The position numbers were made by a program, and so were the translations under genes. A DNA stretch of 56,851 nucleotides from Candidatus Saccharimonadales bacterium (GTDB taxonomy: Bacteria; Patescibacteriota; Saccharimonadia; Saccharimonadales; DASZAF01): assembly GCA_035945435.1 (NCBI GenBank), contig DASZAF010000022.1, forward strand, positions 1 through 56,851, written 5' to 3'. Positions 49,419 to 56,851 of this stretch are shown here, in pieces (position 1 is the stretch's first letter; each line of letters starts with the position of its first letter). Below the pieces are notes generated by a model. The model ran no database searches and was not told where the DNA came from. It saw only the letters and a list, made by a program, of their open reading frames with translations.

Positions 49419-50252
49419 ATGCCAGGGATTCCTGATCTGCTGAGAACCAAAGAGACCTGCTCGTTCGAATTCTTACCCCCTCGAAATCAAGAACAGGCCG
49501 ACTCATTACCAAGAACCATCGGCGAGCTAGCAGCAGCCACTCACCCAGACTTTATATCAGTTACTCAAGGGGCGGCCGGAAGTCTGGCCACTCAGAGGCT
49601 AGCGATCGATTTGAGTGATCGATTCCCGTTTCCGACGATGGCCCACCTGACCTGTGTCGGCCATACTCATCAAGGTATGCTCGATCTCCTCGGTACCTAC
49701 CACGAGGGGGGTGTGCGTAACGTCCTGGCTCTACGTGGCGACGGGGATGCGAGTGGTGACTTCGAATACGCAGTCGACTTGGTTGAACTGATCAAGTCGT
49801 TACCGTATGGAATGTCTGTCGGTGTTGCGGCCCATCCTGAAGTCCATCCTCTAAGTCCTGATCGTCAGCAAGATCGTCGACGTTTGGCTCAGAAGCTTCG
49901 CGTAGCCGACTTTGCTATCACCCAGTTTTTCTTCGATGCGGCCCTTTACAGACAGCTGGTCGACGAGATGGCAGGGCAAGGTTGTGACAAACCGATCATC
50001 CCTGGGATTATGCTGTTCAGTTCAGTCAACGGGCTTAGGAGAGTCGCCGAGATGAACGGCACGACTATTCCTGCGGGCCTCAATCAACAGCTTGACAGGA
50101 TCTCATCGTCTGCCGACCTGTCACGTTTGGCAGTCGACACAGCGGCCAGTCTGATAGATGATCTACGAAGAGACGGGGTACCGGGTCTTCACATCTACAC
50201 CATGAATCGCAGCGGTCCAGCAATAGAGCTGACGAAGCTGATCAGTTACTAA
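49419..50252 (+). CDS. metF: 5,10-methylenetetrahydrofolate reductase
   Basis: 277 residues, bacterial MetF length. CSFEFLPPRNQEQ contains the catalytic Glu, HLTCVGHTHQGM, NVLALRGDGD (flavin/folate loop), VGVAAHPEVHPL and FAITQFFFDAALY (NADH/folate site) are all in order. A flavoprotein reducing 5,10-methylene-THF (produced by GlyA) to 5-methyl-THF for methionine synthesis. Confidence 0.93.
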   Translation: MPGIPDLLRTKETCSFEFLPPRNQEQADSLPRTIGELAAATHPDFISVTQGAAGSLATQRLAIDLSDRFPFPTMAHLTCVGHTHQGMLDLLGTYHEGGVRNVLALRGDGDASGDFEYAVDLVELIKSLPYGMSVGVAAHPEVHPLSPDRQQDRRRLAQKLRVADFAITQFFFDAALYRQLVDEMAGQGCDKPIIPGIMLFSSVNGLRRVAEMNGTTIPAGLNQQLDRISSSADLSRLAVDTAASLIDDLRRDGVPGLHIYTMNRSGPAIELTKLISY

Positions 50253-50360
50253 CCGTCGAGCACCCTACAATAGTTGCACAGATATAAAAATATGGTGCTA
50301 TACTACCTATAAAGTAAACGGCCTGTTTGCTGACCCCTAAAATTCTAGAAGGATATTACT

Positions 50361-50798
50361 ATGTCAGCCGAATTGTTCGGAGATGAACCGGAGATTGGCA
50401 CTACTCCTACAAGCTCAACATGTGTCGAGATCCATGAACCACGACTCTTTGTACTAAAGCGCTGCCTCGAGCGATGTCATCACCTCCCAGAGCTAGGAGG
50501 ATGTGCGCTTATGATGGCGGCGACATGCCCAACCGGGCAGTTTGATGTTGTCTGTGACAACCCCGACCAAGCTCGCTCACCGTTCAACTGTGCCGGCATT
50601 ATCATTAAGGCTGGTACATACGTTGGTGGCGCCGGTTTTGCCTCGGGTGGTCATCGCGAGACGTGTGTGCCGGGCCGAACAGATCCTGATGGCCATGGCG
50701 CCACGAACGCCATAAGGCGGGCTATCGAAGCAGGTATGACACCTCATCGCTTAGGTGAGGTAGAGACTATCGAGTCTCGGATCAAGGTCGTCGTCTAA
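50361..50798 (+). CDS. Cys-rich hypothetical protein
   Basis: 145 residues, soluble. Nine cysteines, including CLERCHHLPELGGC, AATCPTGQFDVVC and FNCAGI, suggest a metal site or disulfides. No family recognised. AAGGA lies 9 bases before the ATG, and TATACT about 60 bases upstream gives a conventional leader. Confidence 0.55.
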   Translation: MSAELFGDEPEIGTTPTSSTCVEIHEPRLFVLKRCLERCHHLPELGGCALMMAATCPTGQFDVVCDNPDQARSPFNCAGIIIKAGTYVGGAGFASGGHRETCVPGRTDPDGHGATNAIRRAIEAGMTPHRLGEVETIESRIKVVV

Positions 50799-50835
50799 GG
50801 CTCTCCAAGCGTAAGCGTTTGCAGGCTTTAAAGCG

Positions 50836-50841
50836 TATAAT
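50836..50841 (+). promoter_or_regulatory. -10 box of the GH25-like gene
   Basis: TATAAT, 6 bases before the GTG at 50848. Confidence 0.5.
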
Positions 50842-50847
50842 GTTAGT

Positions 50848-51588
50848 GTGAAGCTGATTCAATTGTTACATACTGGTTTGTTTGGCGCCGTAACGACGAC
50901 TCTTATCTTACTTGCGACAGCGAACGCTGCTTTTGCCAGTGTGCTCTATCAGACTGGCAGCACCGGCGTTGATATAAGCTACCCAAACTGCCACGCGTTC
51001 GTCCCAAGAACCAGCTTTGGTATCGTCGGCGTCGAAGGAGGGCTCGGCTTTTCCGAAAACCCGTGTCTGGCAAATGAAGCCGTACATTTTCCCAATGTCA
51101 GCCTCTATGCAAACACTGGCTATCCAGGAGCTACAGCGGCAAATGCCCAGAAGTATATGGTTACACCAAAGGTCTGCGTAGCGGGTGATCTTAATTGTAT
51201 TGCCTATGACTACGGTTACAACCAAGGGCTCTACGCCTATGCCTACGCTACGAGCCAGGGTGTTCACAGCCAGACCTGGTGGCTCGACGTCGAAACGGTT
51301 AATAGTTGGACGAATGATCCAAACCAGAATCAGCAGAGCCTGCTTGGCGAACATGATGCTTTGGTGGCAAGCGGTGTTTCGATAGTGGGTATCTATTCGA
51401 CAACTGCTCAATGGGACGAGATTACGGGGAGTTGGATAAATAACTGGCCAAGCTGGGGAGCAACAACCTGGTCGACTGCCAGACAGGCAATGACGTACTG
51501 TAGGGGCCATCAGTTTACTGGCGGTCAATCACTTCTGATGCAATTTGTGGCTCGCCACCAACAACTCGACCAAGACGTTGCTTGCTAA
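50848..51588 (+). CDS. Secreted GH25-like protein
   Basis: 246 residues, GTG start set by the -10 box. Signal peptide (about 1-30: hydrophobic LFGAVTTTLILLATANAAF ending ASV). The mature part has GVDISYPNCHAFV, SFGIVGVEGGLGFSENPC, HSQTWWLDVETVNSW and GVSIVGIYSTTAQWDEITGS, which follow the TIM-barrel of GH25/DUF1906-type muramidase relatives; the D-x-E of GH25 appears as WLDVET. Five cysteines. It may cut peptidoglycan; activity is inferred. Confidence 0.75.
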   Translation: MKLIQLLHTGLFGAVTTTLILLATANAAFASVLYQTGSTGVDISYPNCHAFVPRTSFGIVGVEGGLGFSENPCLANEAVHFPNVSLYANTGYPGATAANAQKYMVTPKVCVAGDLNCIAYDYGYNQGLYAYAYATSQGVHSQTWWLDVETVNSWTNDPNQNQQSLLGEHDALVASGVSIVGIYSTTAQWDEITGSWINNWPSWGATTWSTARQAMTYCRGHQFTGGQSLLMQFVARHQQLDQDVAC

Positions 51589-51612
51589 AATGCTGCCTGT
51601 TTGAGACTTTGC

Positions 51613-51618
51613 TATACT
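51613..51618 (+). promoter_or_regulatory. -10 box of the membrane protein at 51626
   Basis: GCTATACT; hexamer 7 bases before the ATG. Confidence 0.5.
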
Positions 51619-51625
51619 CATACTC

Positions 51626-52351
51626 ATGAGAAATTTTCTGCTCCTAAAAGTACGTCTGACTTGGTATATTTTTATCTTTCTTTTCATCTTTTTAGTCCTG
51701 ATTTTTGTACTACCCAAGCAGAACTTTAATACTGGGGCGCTCGCCCTCTTCTCGGTCAACTCATTTCTATATGGTTTCTACCTATCGCCGATCCTCTCGT
51801 CGCAGAAGTCCCGAATTGAGGATATGCATAAAGTGGCCCGTAGCGAGGCAAACGCCATCTTCGAGATGGTGCTCGATCTCAAAAGGCTACCTATTGAACT
51901 GCAGGATTCTCTGCGCGGACGATTCGATGTCTACTTGAAGACCTGTGCCAAACAGCGAAAACCGGCTCAGGGTGAGAAAGAGTATGAAGAGCTGATAACC
52001 GAATGCGTTAACTACACTGGCAGGTACAAAGAACAGATCGATAAACTCCTCGATAAGCTCGTCGATAACCAGAGCAATAGGACTCAGTTTTCGATGCTTC
52101 TGGCCAATAAGATCTACAGTCATGAGTGGGCAATCATGGCGGTTCTCTACGGTATTACCACCGGCTTCATCATCACGATCAATACGGGGCATATCCTTAT
52201 TTACCAGCTCATTGCCGGTTTCTTGGCGGCCGGGTTGACCATGCTGCTACTCATTCTTGTCAAACTGAGCACTCTCACACACAAGAAGGCGCACCAGGCC
52301 TGGAACCCATATAAGCGCCTTCTCGAAACGAGTTACTACAGCGTCGACTAG
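51626..52351 (+). CDS. Membrane protein, DUF4239-like (bestrophin-like)
   Basis: 241 residues. Helices about 10-29 (LTWYIFIFLFIFLVLIFVLP), 38-56, 173-192 (IMAVLYGITTGFIITINTG) and 195-216. Between helix 2 and 3 is a soluble helical segment (SRIEDMHKVARSEANAIFEM, LDLKRLPIELQDSLRGRFD) as in DUF4239/bestrophin-like proteins. Possible ion channel; assignment tentative. Confidence 0.62.
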   Translation: MRNFLLLKVRLTWYIFIFLFIFLVLIFVLPKQNFNTGALALFSVNSFLYGFYLSPILSSQKSRIEDMHKVARSEANAIFEMVLDLKRLPIELQDSLRGRFDVYLKTCAKQRKPAQGEKEYEELITECVNYTGRYKEQIDKLLDKLVDNQSNRTQFSMLLANKIYSHEWAIMAVLYGITTGFIITINTGHILIYQLIAGFLAAGLTMLLLILVKLSTLTHKKAHQAWNPYKRLLETSYYSVD

Positions 52352-52425
52352 TTACAGCCTCGTTCTTGCTAAAATGCGAGCTTGACCGTAAGCTTAAGAG
52401 TAATGAATTAGAGGGAGTGTAACGT

Positions 52426-52923
52426 ATGAAAGAGCGAAGCCCTATTGTTGTTTTAATTCTTAGCATCGTCACCCTGGGTATCTATGGTTGGTACTGGCTG
52501 GTTAAGACCAAAGGGGAGATGAACAAGAGAGGCGAGCACATTATGACAGCCTGGATCTGGCTAATCCCGATCATTGGCGGTATCTGGTGGCTCTGGCAGT
52601 ACTCTCAGGGCGTTGAGCATGTTACAAACGGCAAGTTCAACGGTATCCTCGCCTTTGTCGTCCTGTGGCTGATTGGGCCAATCGGGATGGCACTCGTTCA
52701 GGACGCCTTTAACCATGTCGATAAGTCTGGTATGACCGGTGCACCTACAGGCTCCGGACCAGTCGGCCCGAGCTCAGGATCTTTTGGTCAGACACAACCT
52801 CCGGTCCCACCTGTTCCTCCAACTCAACCACCCACTCAGCCTCCAACTCCACCAGTTCCGCCGGCACCAGCACCTCCTGCCAGTTCGACTCCACCGAGTA
52901 CGCCCATCGTTGGTGCTATGTAG
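52426..52923 (+). CDS. DUF4234 membrane protein with proline-rich tail
   Basis: 165 residues. RSPIVVLILSIVTLGIYGWY at the start is the DUF4234 signature, followed by three more helices through about residue 95. The last 60 residues are a Gly/Ser then Pro/Thr/Gln tail (PPVPPVPPTQPPTQPPTPPV), probably exposed. GGGAG lies about 8 bases before the ATG, so this gene uses a classical ribosome site. Confidence 0.87.
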   Translation: MKERSPIVVLILSIVTLGIYGWYWLVKTKGEMNKRGEHIMTAWIWLIPIIGGIWWLWQYSQGVEHVTNGKFNGILAFVVLWLIGPIGMALVQDAFNHVDKSGMTGAPTGSGPVGPSSGSFGQTQPPVPPVPPTQPPTQPPTPPVPPAPAPPASSTPPSTPIVGAM

Positions 52924-52925
52924 GA

Positions 52926-54704
52926 CTATCCGGCGATTCCGTATTCTTTGAGTTTCTTGCGAGCCGTATCACTATGACCCTGCTGCAGTTTCAGTAGTTG
53001 GGCGTACACCCCGTCGGTCCTAGCCAACTCAGCTGGCGAGCCCACTTCGTCGACCATTCCGCCTTTGAGAGTAATGATCTGATCAACCTGCTGGATAGTG
53101 CTAAGACGGTGAGCAATGATGAGCGTCGTGCGACCTTTCATAAGAACTTTCAAGGCCTCTTGAACCTGGATCTCGCTGCGGCTGTCGAGGCTGCTAGTCG
53201 CCTCGTCAAGGATAAGGATCGGGGCGTCTTTAAGCAGGGCCCTGGCGATTGCAATCCGTTGTTTCTGGCCACCACTTAGTTTGAGGCCACGCTCACCAAT
53301 CTCAGTCTCGTAGCCATTGTCGAATTTCTCGATGAACTTATCCGCGTTAGCAACCCTAGCGGCTGCCTTTATCTCCTTGTCGGAAGCTTTCGGGTTTGCA
53401 TAGCTGATATTCTCACGGATGGTTCCGCTAAAGAGGGCGGGATCTTGGAATACGACACCAATCTGGGAGCGGAGGCTGGCTTGGGTGACGTCAGCGATGT
53501 TCTGGTCATCGATGGTGATCTCGCCGGCTTGTGGCTCGTAAAGACGCATCAATAGATTGGTAACGGTCGTCTTGCCTTCACCGCTCTCACCGACGATGGC
53601 TACTTTGCTGTCTGGCTTGAGACTAAAGTTCAATCCTTTAAGAACAGGCGTGTCGTCATAGGCAAAGGTGACAGCGTGAAAGGCGACCTCACCATTGTTG
53701 ACTCGTAACTTACGAGCGTTTGGCTGGTCTGTGATAGTTGACTTGACGTCCATAACCTCGAAGTAGTCTTTGGTATTTGCGACGGCCCGCTGGGTCTGGT
53801 CAATCAAGAAGCTGATGCTGAAGATCGGAATGCGGATCAATGTGGCATACTGGATTAACAGAACCATAGTGCCCAGATCGTAGTGGCGTTCAGCGGTTGC
53901 GACGAAGATGTAGACATAGACGGCAAGGAAGATAAAGTTGAGAACTAACCGGCGATAGACGTCCTGTCTATGCCAGAAGAGACTCTGTGGCTTGGTAGTG
54001 TTAACGACCGTATCGAGCCGTTTCTTGAAGAAAGCCAGCTCACGTGCCTCTTGGATAAAGCTTTTGACAACCTTTATCTGGCCGATTGACTCCGTGAAAC
54101 GACCGGTAGCGATATCTTGTTCTTCATTGATCTTCTTCTGAAACCCCTGCCAGGTTGAGCTGTTTTTGGCTGTCAGGCCGATAAAGATAGGGTAGAGGAG
54201 TAACAGCATGAGGCCGACTGGCCACGAGAAGTAGAATACGATGACAAGGGAGAAGATAGTGCTGAAGAGGAACTGCAAGAAGTTGTTGCTATACATCTGC
54301 ATGAAGTCGCTAATCTGATCAATACCTCGGTTCATGCGGTTGATAATCTTACCGGAGAGTTCCGAGTCGTAGTAGCTTTGCGGCAGGGTCATCAGATGTG
54401 CGTAGTAGCGCTGGCTCATGAGGCGGCGAACCTTAATAGCCATCATGTCACCGAGATGGCCGGCAACGTTACTCAGAAGCGTCTGGCCAAGATCGGTCAA
54501 GAAGACGGCTACGGCGAAGATGGCCACCAGGGCGACATCAGCCTTGCCGCCATGAAGCTGATTAGTAATTTGGTCTATCGCACCTTTTGTGAAGAGTGGC
54601 TGAAGCTGGCTCATAACTGAGAGCAATATGGTAAAGATACCTATCCAGACGTAGTACCAGCGCAGTTCTGAAGTAAACCGAAGAATTCGGAAGATCTGTC
54701 TCAT
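52926..54704 (-). CDS. ABC exporter, permease-ATPase half-transporter (MsbA/MdlB type)
   Basis: 592 residues. Six-helix membrane domain (about 15-310), then ATPase: Walker A VGESGEGKTTVTNLL (about 372), Q-loop VFQDPALF, signature LSGGQKQRIAIARAL, Walker B ILILDEATSSLDS and H-loop IIAHRLSTI. Works as a homo- or heterodimer exporting lipids, drugs or peptides; no partner half-transporter is adjacent. Converges with the DUF4234 gene with 2 bases between. Confidence 0.95.
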   Translation of the reverse strand: MRQIFRILRFTSELRWYYVWIGIFTILLSVMSQLQPLFTKGAIDQITNQLHGGKADVALVAIFAVAVFLTDLGQTLLSNVAGHLGDMMAIKVRRLMSQRYYAHLMTLPQSYYDSELSGKIINRMNRGIDQISDFMQMYSNNFLQFLFSTIFSLVIVFYFSWPVGLMLLLLYPIFIGLTAKNSSTWQGFQKKINEEQDIATGRFTESIGQIKVVKSFIQEARELAFFKKRLDTVVNTTKPQSLFWHRQDVYRRLVLNFIFLAVYVYIFVATAERHYDLGTMVLLIQYATLIRIPIFSISFLIDQTQRAVANTKDYFEVMDVKSTITDQPNARKLRVNNGEVAFHAVTFAYDDTPVLKGLNFSLKPDSKVAIVGESGEGKTTVTNLLMRLYEPQAGEITIDDQNIADVTQASLRSQIGVVFQDPALFSGTIRENISYANPKASDKEIKAAARVANADKFIEKFDNGYETEIGERGLKLSGGQKQRIAIARALLKDAPILILDEATSSLDSRSEIQVQEALKVLMKGRTTLIIAHRLSTIQQVDQIITLKGGMVDEVGSPAELARTDGVYAQLLKLQQGHSDTARKKLKEYGIAG

Positions 54705-54872
54705 TACTCTAACTATAACTTATTTTCAAGAGAGAACCAGATAAATGAGAGTGTTGTAATATGTGATAACCATCACACATGTTTAGAGAAGTGCTTATGC
54801 TACACTGACCTTAACCTAACATAATATAAGCGTCCACCGTTAAGTCTGCATGACATTAAAAAAGGACAAACA

Positions 54873-56540
54873 ATGAAAACAAGACGAAGAGGCAACCACA
54901 CAGCCTCTAAATTTGTGTTGCTTGCGATTTCACTATTTCTAGTAGCTTCAGCCCTATTTGTACCGCTCTCTACGAAGTCGGCGCATGCGTTATCGGGTGC
55001 GTATCCTGCCTCCCAGGTTATCGGCCAGACGAACTATACTAACACTGGTGCTAACGCTGGTGGCTCCGTATCTGGTGCCGGCCTCAATATAGATCCGGGT
55101 GGCGGCGGTATTGCAGTCGACACAGTCAATCACAGGTTATTCGTCGCTGACACAGTCAACAACCGTGTCCTAGTCTATCCTCTTAGTAGCTCCAACAATC
55201 TTACCAGCACAACGGCCACGTATGTTCTTGGCCAGGTGAGCGTGACTGCAACAGCAGCTGGTTCGGACGTTGCCTCTGGCCTGTCGAACCCCGAAGGTCT
55301 CGCCTTTGATTCGACAAATAACCTTCTCTATGTCGCAGATACCAACAACAACCGAGTTATGGTCTTTAATACCGCTAATCTTTCAGATGATATGAGTGCG
55401 AGCTACGTTCTTGGCCAGACCGGGCTTACCTCCAATGGTTTTGGTGACACTCAATCGACTCTTCATAATCCGAACAGACTTACTCTTGACCCGAATGACC
55501 ACCTGGTCTTTGTGTCGGATGGCCTTAACTATCGAGTGCTTGCTTTCAGCACCAGCGCCCTCTCGGCCACCGGCGAGAACGCCTCATATGTTATCGGTCA
55601 GGCAAGCTTTACCGCTAGCGCCGTTGGACAGACCCAAAGCGGGCTAAGCTCCTCAGCCTTCCAGCTTGCCAACGATATGGACCCGACAGGTATTACCTAC
55701 GATTCAGCCGATAAGCTGGTGTGGGTCAGTGACCCAGCAAACTCCCGGGTACTGGCTTACAGTACGACTAACCTCTCGACGACCGGCGAGAACGCCTCAT
55801 ATGTGCTGGGGACCACAAGCTATACCTCTGATACCGACTCAGGAAGCGCGAACCAAGGCAATATAGCTGGGGCATACGGTTTAGTTTGGGATTCGGTCAA
55901 TGACGTACTCTACGTCGTTGACGCAAACGATAACCGCATACTAGGCTACCCGCTCTCAAGCGGTATCACAAATGGCGAGAACGCCTCTACGCTTATCGGC
56001 CAGTCAACATGGTCTGGTGCCGGAAACGGAGTCGGCCAGACTGTTCTGAACTTCCCGGCCGCTATTGCCCTCGATACATCTAACAACCAGATGTTCGTGA
56101 GCGACTGGTTCAACAACCGTGTCCTAGAATTCAATCTCGTTTCAATAACCAACAGCTCAAGCTTAGCAGCAGCCGTCTCCGGCCAGGCTTATAGCCAGAC
56201 GCTTAGCACCACTGGTTCTCAAGGGACCGTAAGCTTCTCGCTGACAGGTGGCTCCTTGCCTCCCGGCCTTTCGTTCAATGGGACGACTGGCACCATAAGC
56301 GGCACTCCGACAACCGCAGGTACCTATACTTTTGAGATTGCTGCCAGTGATAATACCGGCACGACGGGTACGTTCACGCAAGATCCTTCGTACACAATCA
56401 CTGTAAGTTCACCAAGCTCGCCTAACACCGGCTTTGGCATCTTCACCAACAATATCGGGCAGACTCTGCTTGCCTTCGCGGCAGTCGTCGGCGCTCTAAC
56501 CTCCCTAGCCGTACTGAGCAGAAGATTCGCAAAGCGCTAG
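54873..56540 (+). CDS. Secreted NHL-repeat protein with Ig-like domain and sortase-like C-terminal signal
   Basis: 555 residues. AAAGGA precedes the ATG. Signal peptide 1-39 (hydrophobic VLLAISLFLVASALFV, cleavage after AHA). About 40-405: NHL repeats (YVLGQ, RLFVADTVNNRVLVY, NLLYVADTNNNRVMVF) like those in the 2373 kinase. About 410-510: putative-Ig domain (LPPGLSFNGTTGTISGTPTT). The C-terminus SPNTGFGIFTNNIGQ, a hydrophobic helix and RRFAKR has the layout of a cell-wall sorting signal with PNTGF in place of LPxTG. The likely sortase gene begins 15 bases downstream. Confidence 0.85.
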   Translation: MKTRRRGNHTASKFVLLAISLFLVASALFVPLSTKSAHALSGAYPASQVIGQTNYTNTGANAGGSVSGAGLNIDPGGGGIAVDTVNHRLFVADTVNNRVLVYPLSSSNNLTSTTATYVLGQVSVTATAAGSDVASGLSNPEGLAFDSTNNLLYVADTNNNRVMVFNTANLSDDMSASYVLGQTGLTSNGFGDTQSTLHNPNRLTLDPNDHLVFVSDGLNYRVLAFSTSALSATGENASYVIGQASFTASAVGQTQSGLSSSAFQLANDMDPTGITYDSADKLVWVSDPANSRVLAYSTTNLSTTGENASYVLGTTSYTSDTDSGSANQGNIAGAYGLVWDSVNDVLYVVDANDNRILGYPLSSGITNGENASTLIGQSTWSGAGNGVGQTVLNFPAAIALDTSNNQMFVSDWFNNRVLEFNLVSITNSSSLAAAVSGQAYSQTLSTTGSQGTVSFSLTGGSLPPGLSFNGTTGTISGTPTTAGTYTFEIAASDNTGTTGTFTQDPSYTITVSSPSSPNTGFGIFTNNIGQTLLAFAAVVGALTSLAVLSRRFAKR

Positions 56541-56542
56541 TC

Positions 56543-56548
56543 TATACT
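56543..56548 (+). promoter_or_regulatory. -10 box of the sortase-like gene
   Basis: TATACT in the 15-base gap, 7 bases before the GTG. Confidence 0.45.
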
Positions 56549-56555
56549 GGGTAGC

Positions 56556-56851
56556 GTGTCCAGGAAGAAGACTCATTCGAAGTACCTTGGTAGGCCCAGA
56601 AAAGGTTCGCCTCTCTACGCCGTCCAAGCAAAGCGGCGATCGTACAGCCGACTCTCTAAGGCACTGGCCGTCGTTGCCGTTATTGTACTGGCCGTCGGAA
56701 TCGATGTTGTCGTAAGCCAGCAGGAAGCCAACGATGCCGCCAACGCCAGGGCTGAAAAGCTGGTGGCCGCTGCGAACCATGGCCAGAAGAATGGGGTTCC
56801 TGCCACGACGCCGATTTCCGACGCTCAGTTTAACGCCTATACTGTCGGGCC
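56556..56851 (+). CDS. Probable sortase, N-terminal part (cut by window end)
   Basis: 98 residues are visible from the GTG. A very basic tail (SRKKTHSKYLGRPRKGSPLY...KRRSYSRLSK), one membrane helix (ALAVVAVIVLAVGIDVVVS), then an Ala-rich linker and GVPATTPISDAQFNAYTVG, the type of lead-in seen before the catalytic domain of class E-like sortases. The catalytic His, Cys and Arg lie beyond the window, so the call rests on topology, lead-in and the adjacent sorting-signal protein. Confidence 0.55.
   Translation, partial: MSRKKTHSKYLGRPRKGSPLYAVQAKRRSYSRLSKALAVVAVIVLAVGIDVVVSQQEANDAANARAEKLVAAANHGQKNGVPATTPISDAQFNAYTVG

Noticed and set aside
50908-51528. 206-residue reverse-strand frame
   Set aside because: Antisense to the secreted GH25-like gene, which has a signal peptide and a -10 box; the reverse frame has neither.
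1-56851. CRISPR array
   Set aside because: No series of identical short repeats with unique spacers and no cas gene were seen; the protein-coding repeats at 2.6-4.9 kb are NHL blades.
1-56851. Alternative genetic code with UGA as glycine
   Set aside because: UGA ends many genes at family-typical lengths and forms ATGA overlaps, so it is a normal stop here.

Overview
The window looks like a chromosomal segment of a Patescibacteria/CPR bacterium, most likely Candidatus Saccharibacteria or a close relative. This is inference: there is no rRNA gene, and I could run no search. Reasons: short, tightly packed genes on both strands with 4-base overlaps; scattered single tRNA genes with encoded CCA; UGA used as an ordinary stop (so not the UGA=Gly Gracilibacteria/Absconditabacteria code); a MurA with an N-terminal XRE helix-turn-helix; many Nudix proteins, small membrane proteins and large cell-surface proteins. 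GC is near 50% by eye, with AT-richer stretches at 31.1-32.5 kb and 42.5-44.8 kb.

Layout. 0-10 kb: the 5' part of a UDP-sulfoquinovose-synthase-like gene, tRNA-Pro, two small reverse-strand genes, a 1583-aa NHL-propeller sensor kinase, then AcpS plus a fused acyl ligase/ACP/acyltransferase (lipid activation). 10-13.4 kb: a membrane-anchored Clp-type AAA+ ATPase with a small membrane partner. 13.6-19.5 kb: tRNA-Gly, tRNA-Arg, a GH5-like hydrolase, tRNA-His, then cell-wall and one-carbon genes (murA, glyA, murB) and tRNA-Arg. 19.5-33.8 kb: accessory surface proteins (beta-helix protein, dimethylformamidase-like protein, and two proteins sharing an N-terminal tag), Nudix genes, small membrane proteins, tRNA-Arg, an Asp-box propeller and a C39-like peptidase. 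33.8-38.5 kb: six overlapping reverse-strand genes (TrmH-like methyltransferase, flavoprotein-aldolase fusion, methyltransferase, unknown, methyltransferase, thioredoxin-reductase-like enzyme without CxxC) behind a 15-base palindrome. This is a candidate undescribed pathway. 38.6-42.3 kb: membrane protein, CHASE4-like sensor kinase, Nudix, TauE permease. 42.4-44.8 kb: tRNA-Lys followed by three AT-rich one-gene units bounded by a 34-base repeat whose last 12 bases copy the tRNA 3' end, a candidate tRNA-anchored gene-cassette array. 44.8-54.7 kb: small-molecule kinases, Nudix, an AAC(3)-I-like acetyltransferase, metF, secreted and membrane proteins, an ABC exporter. 54.8 kb to the end: an NHL surface protein ending in a PNTGF-type sorting-like signal, followed by the start of a likely sortase gene.

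Two themes run through the window. First, many genes have a -10 hexamer (TATAAT, TATACT, TATGAT) ending 6-7 bases before the start codon, which implies leaderless mRNAs; two more genes start 5-8 bases after the CCA of a tRNA, so tRNA processing would give nearly leaderless messages. Second, the surface is elaborated with NHL, Asp-box and beta-helix folds, and the NHL fold recurs in a sensor kinase and in a putative sortase substrate.
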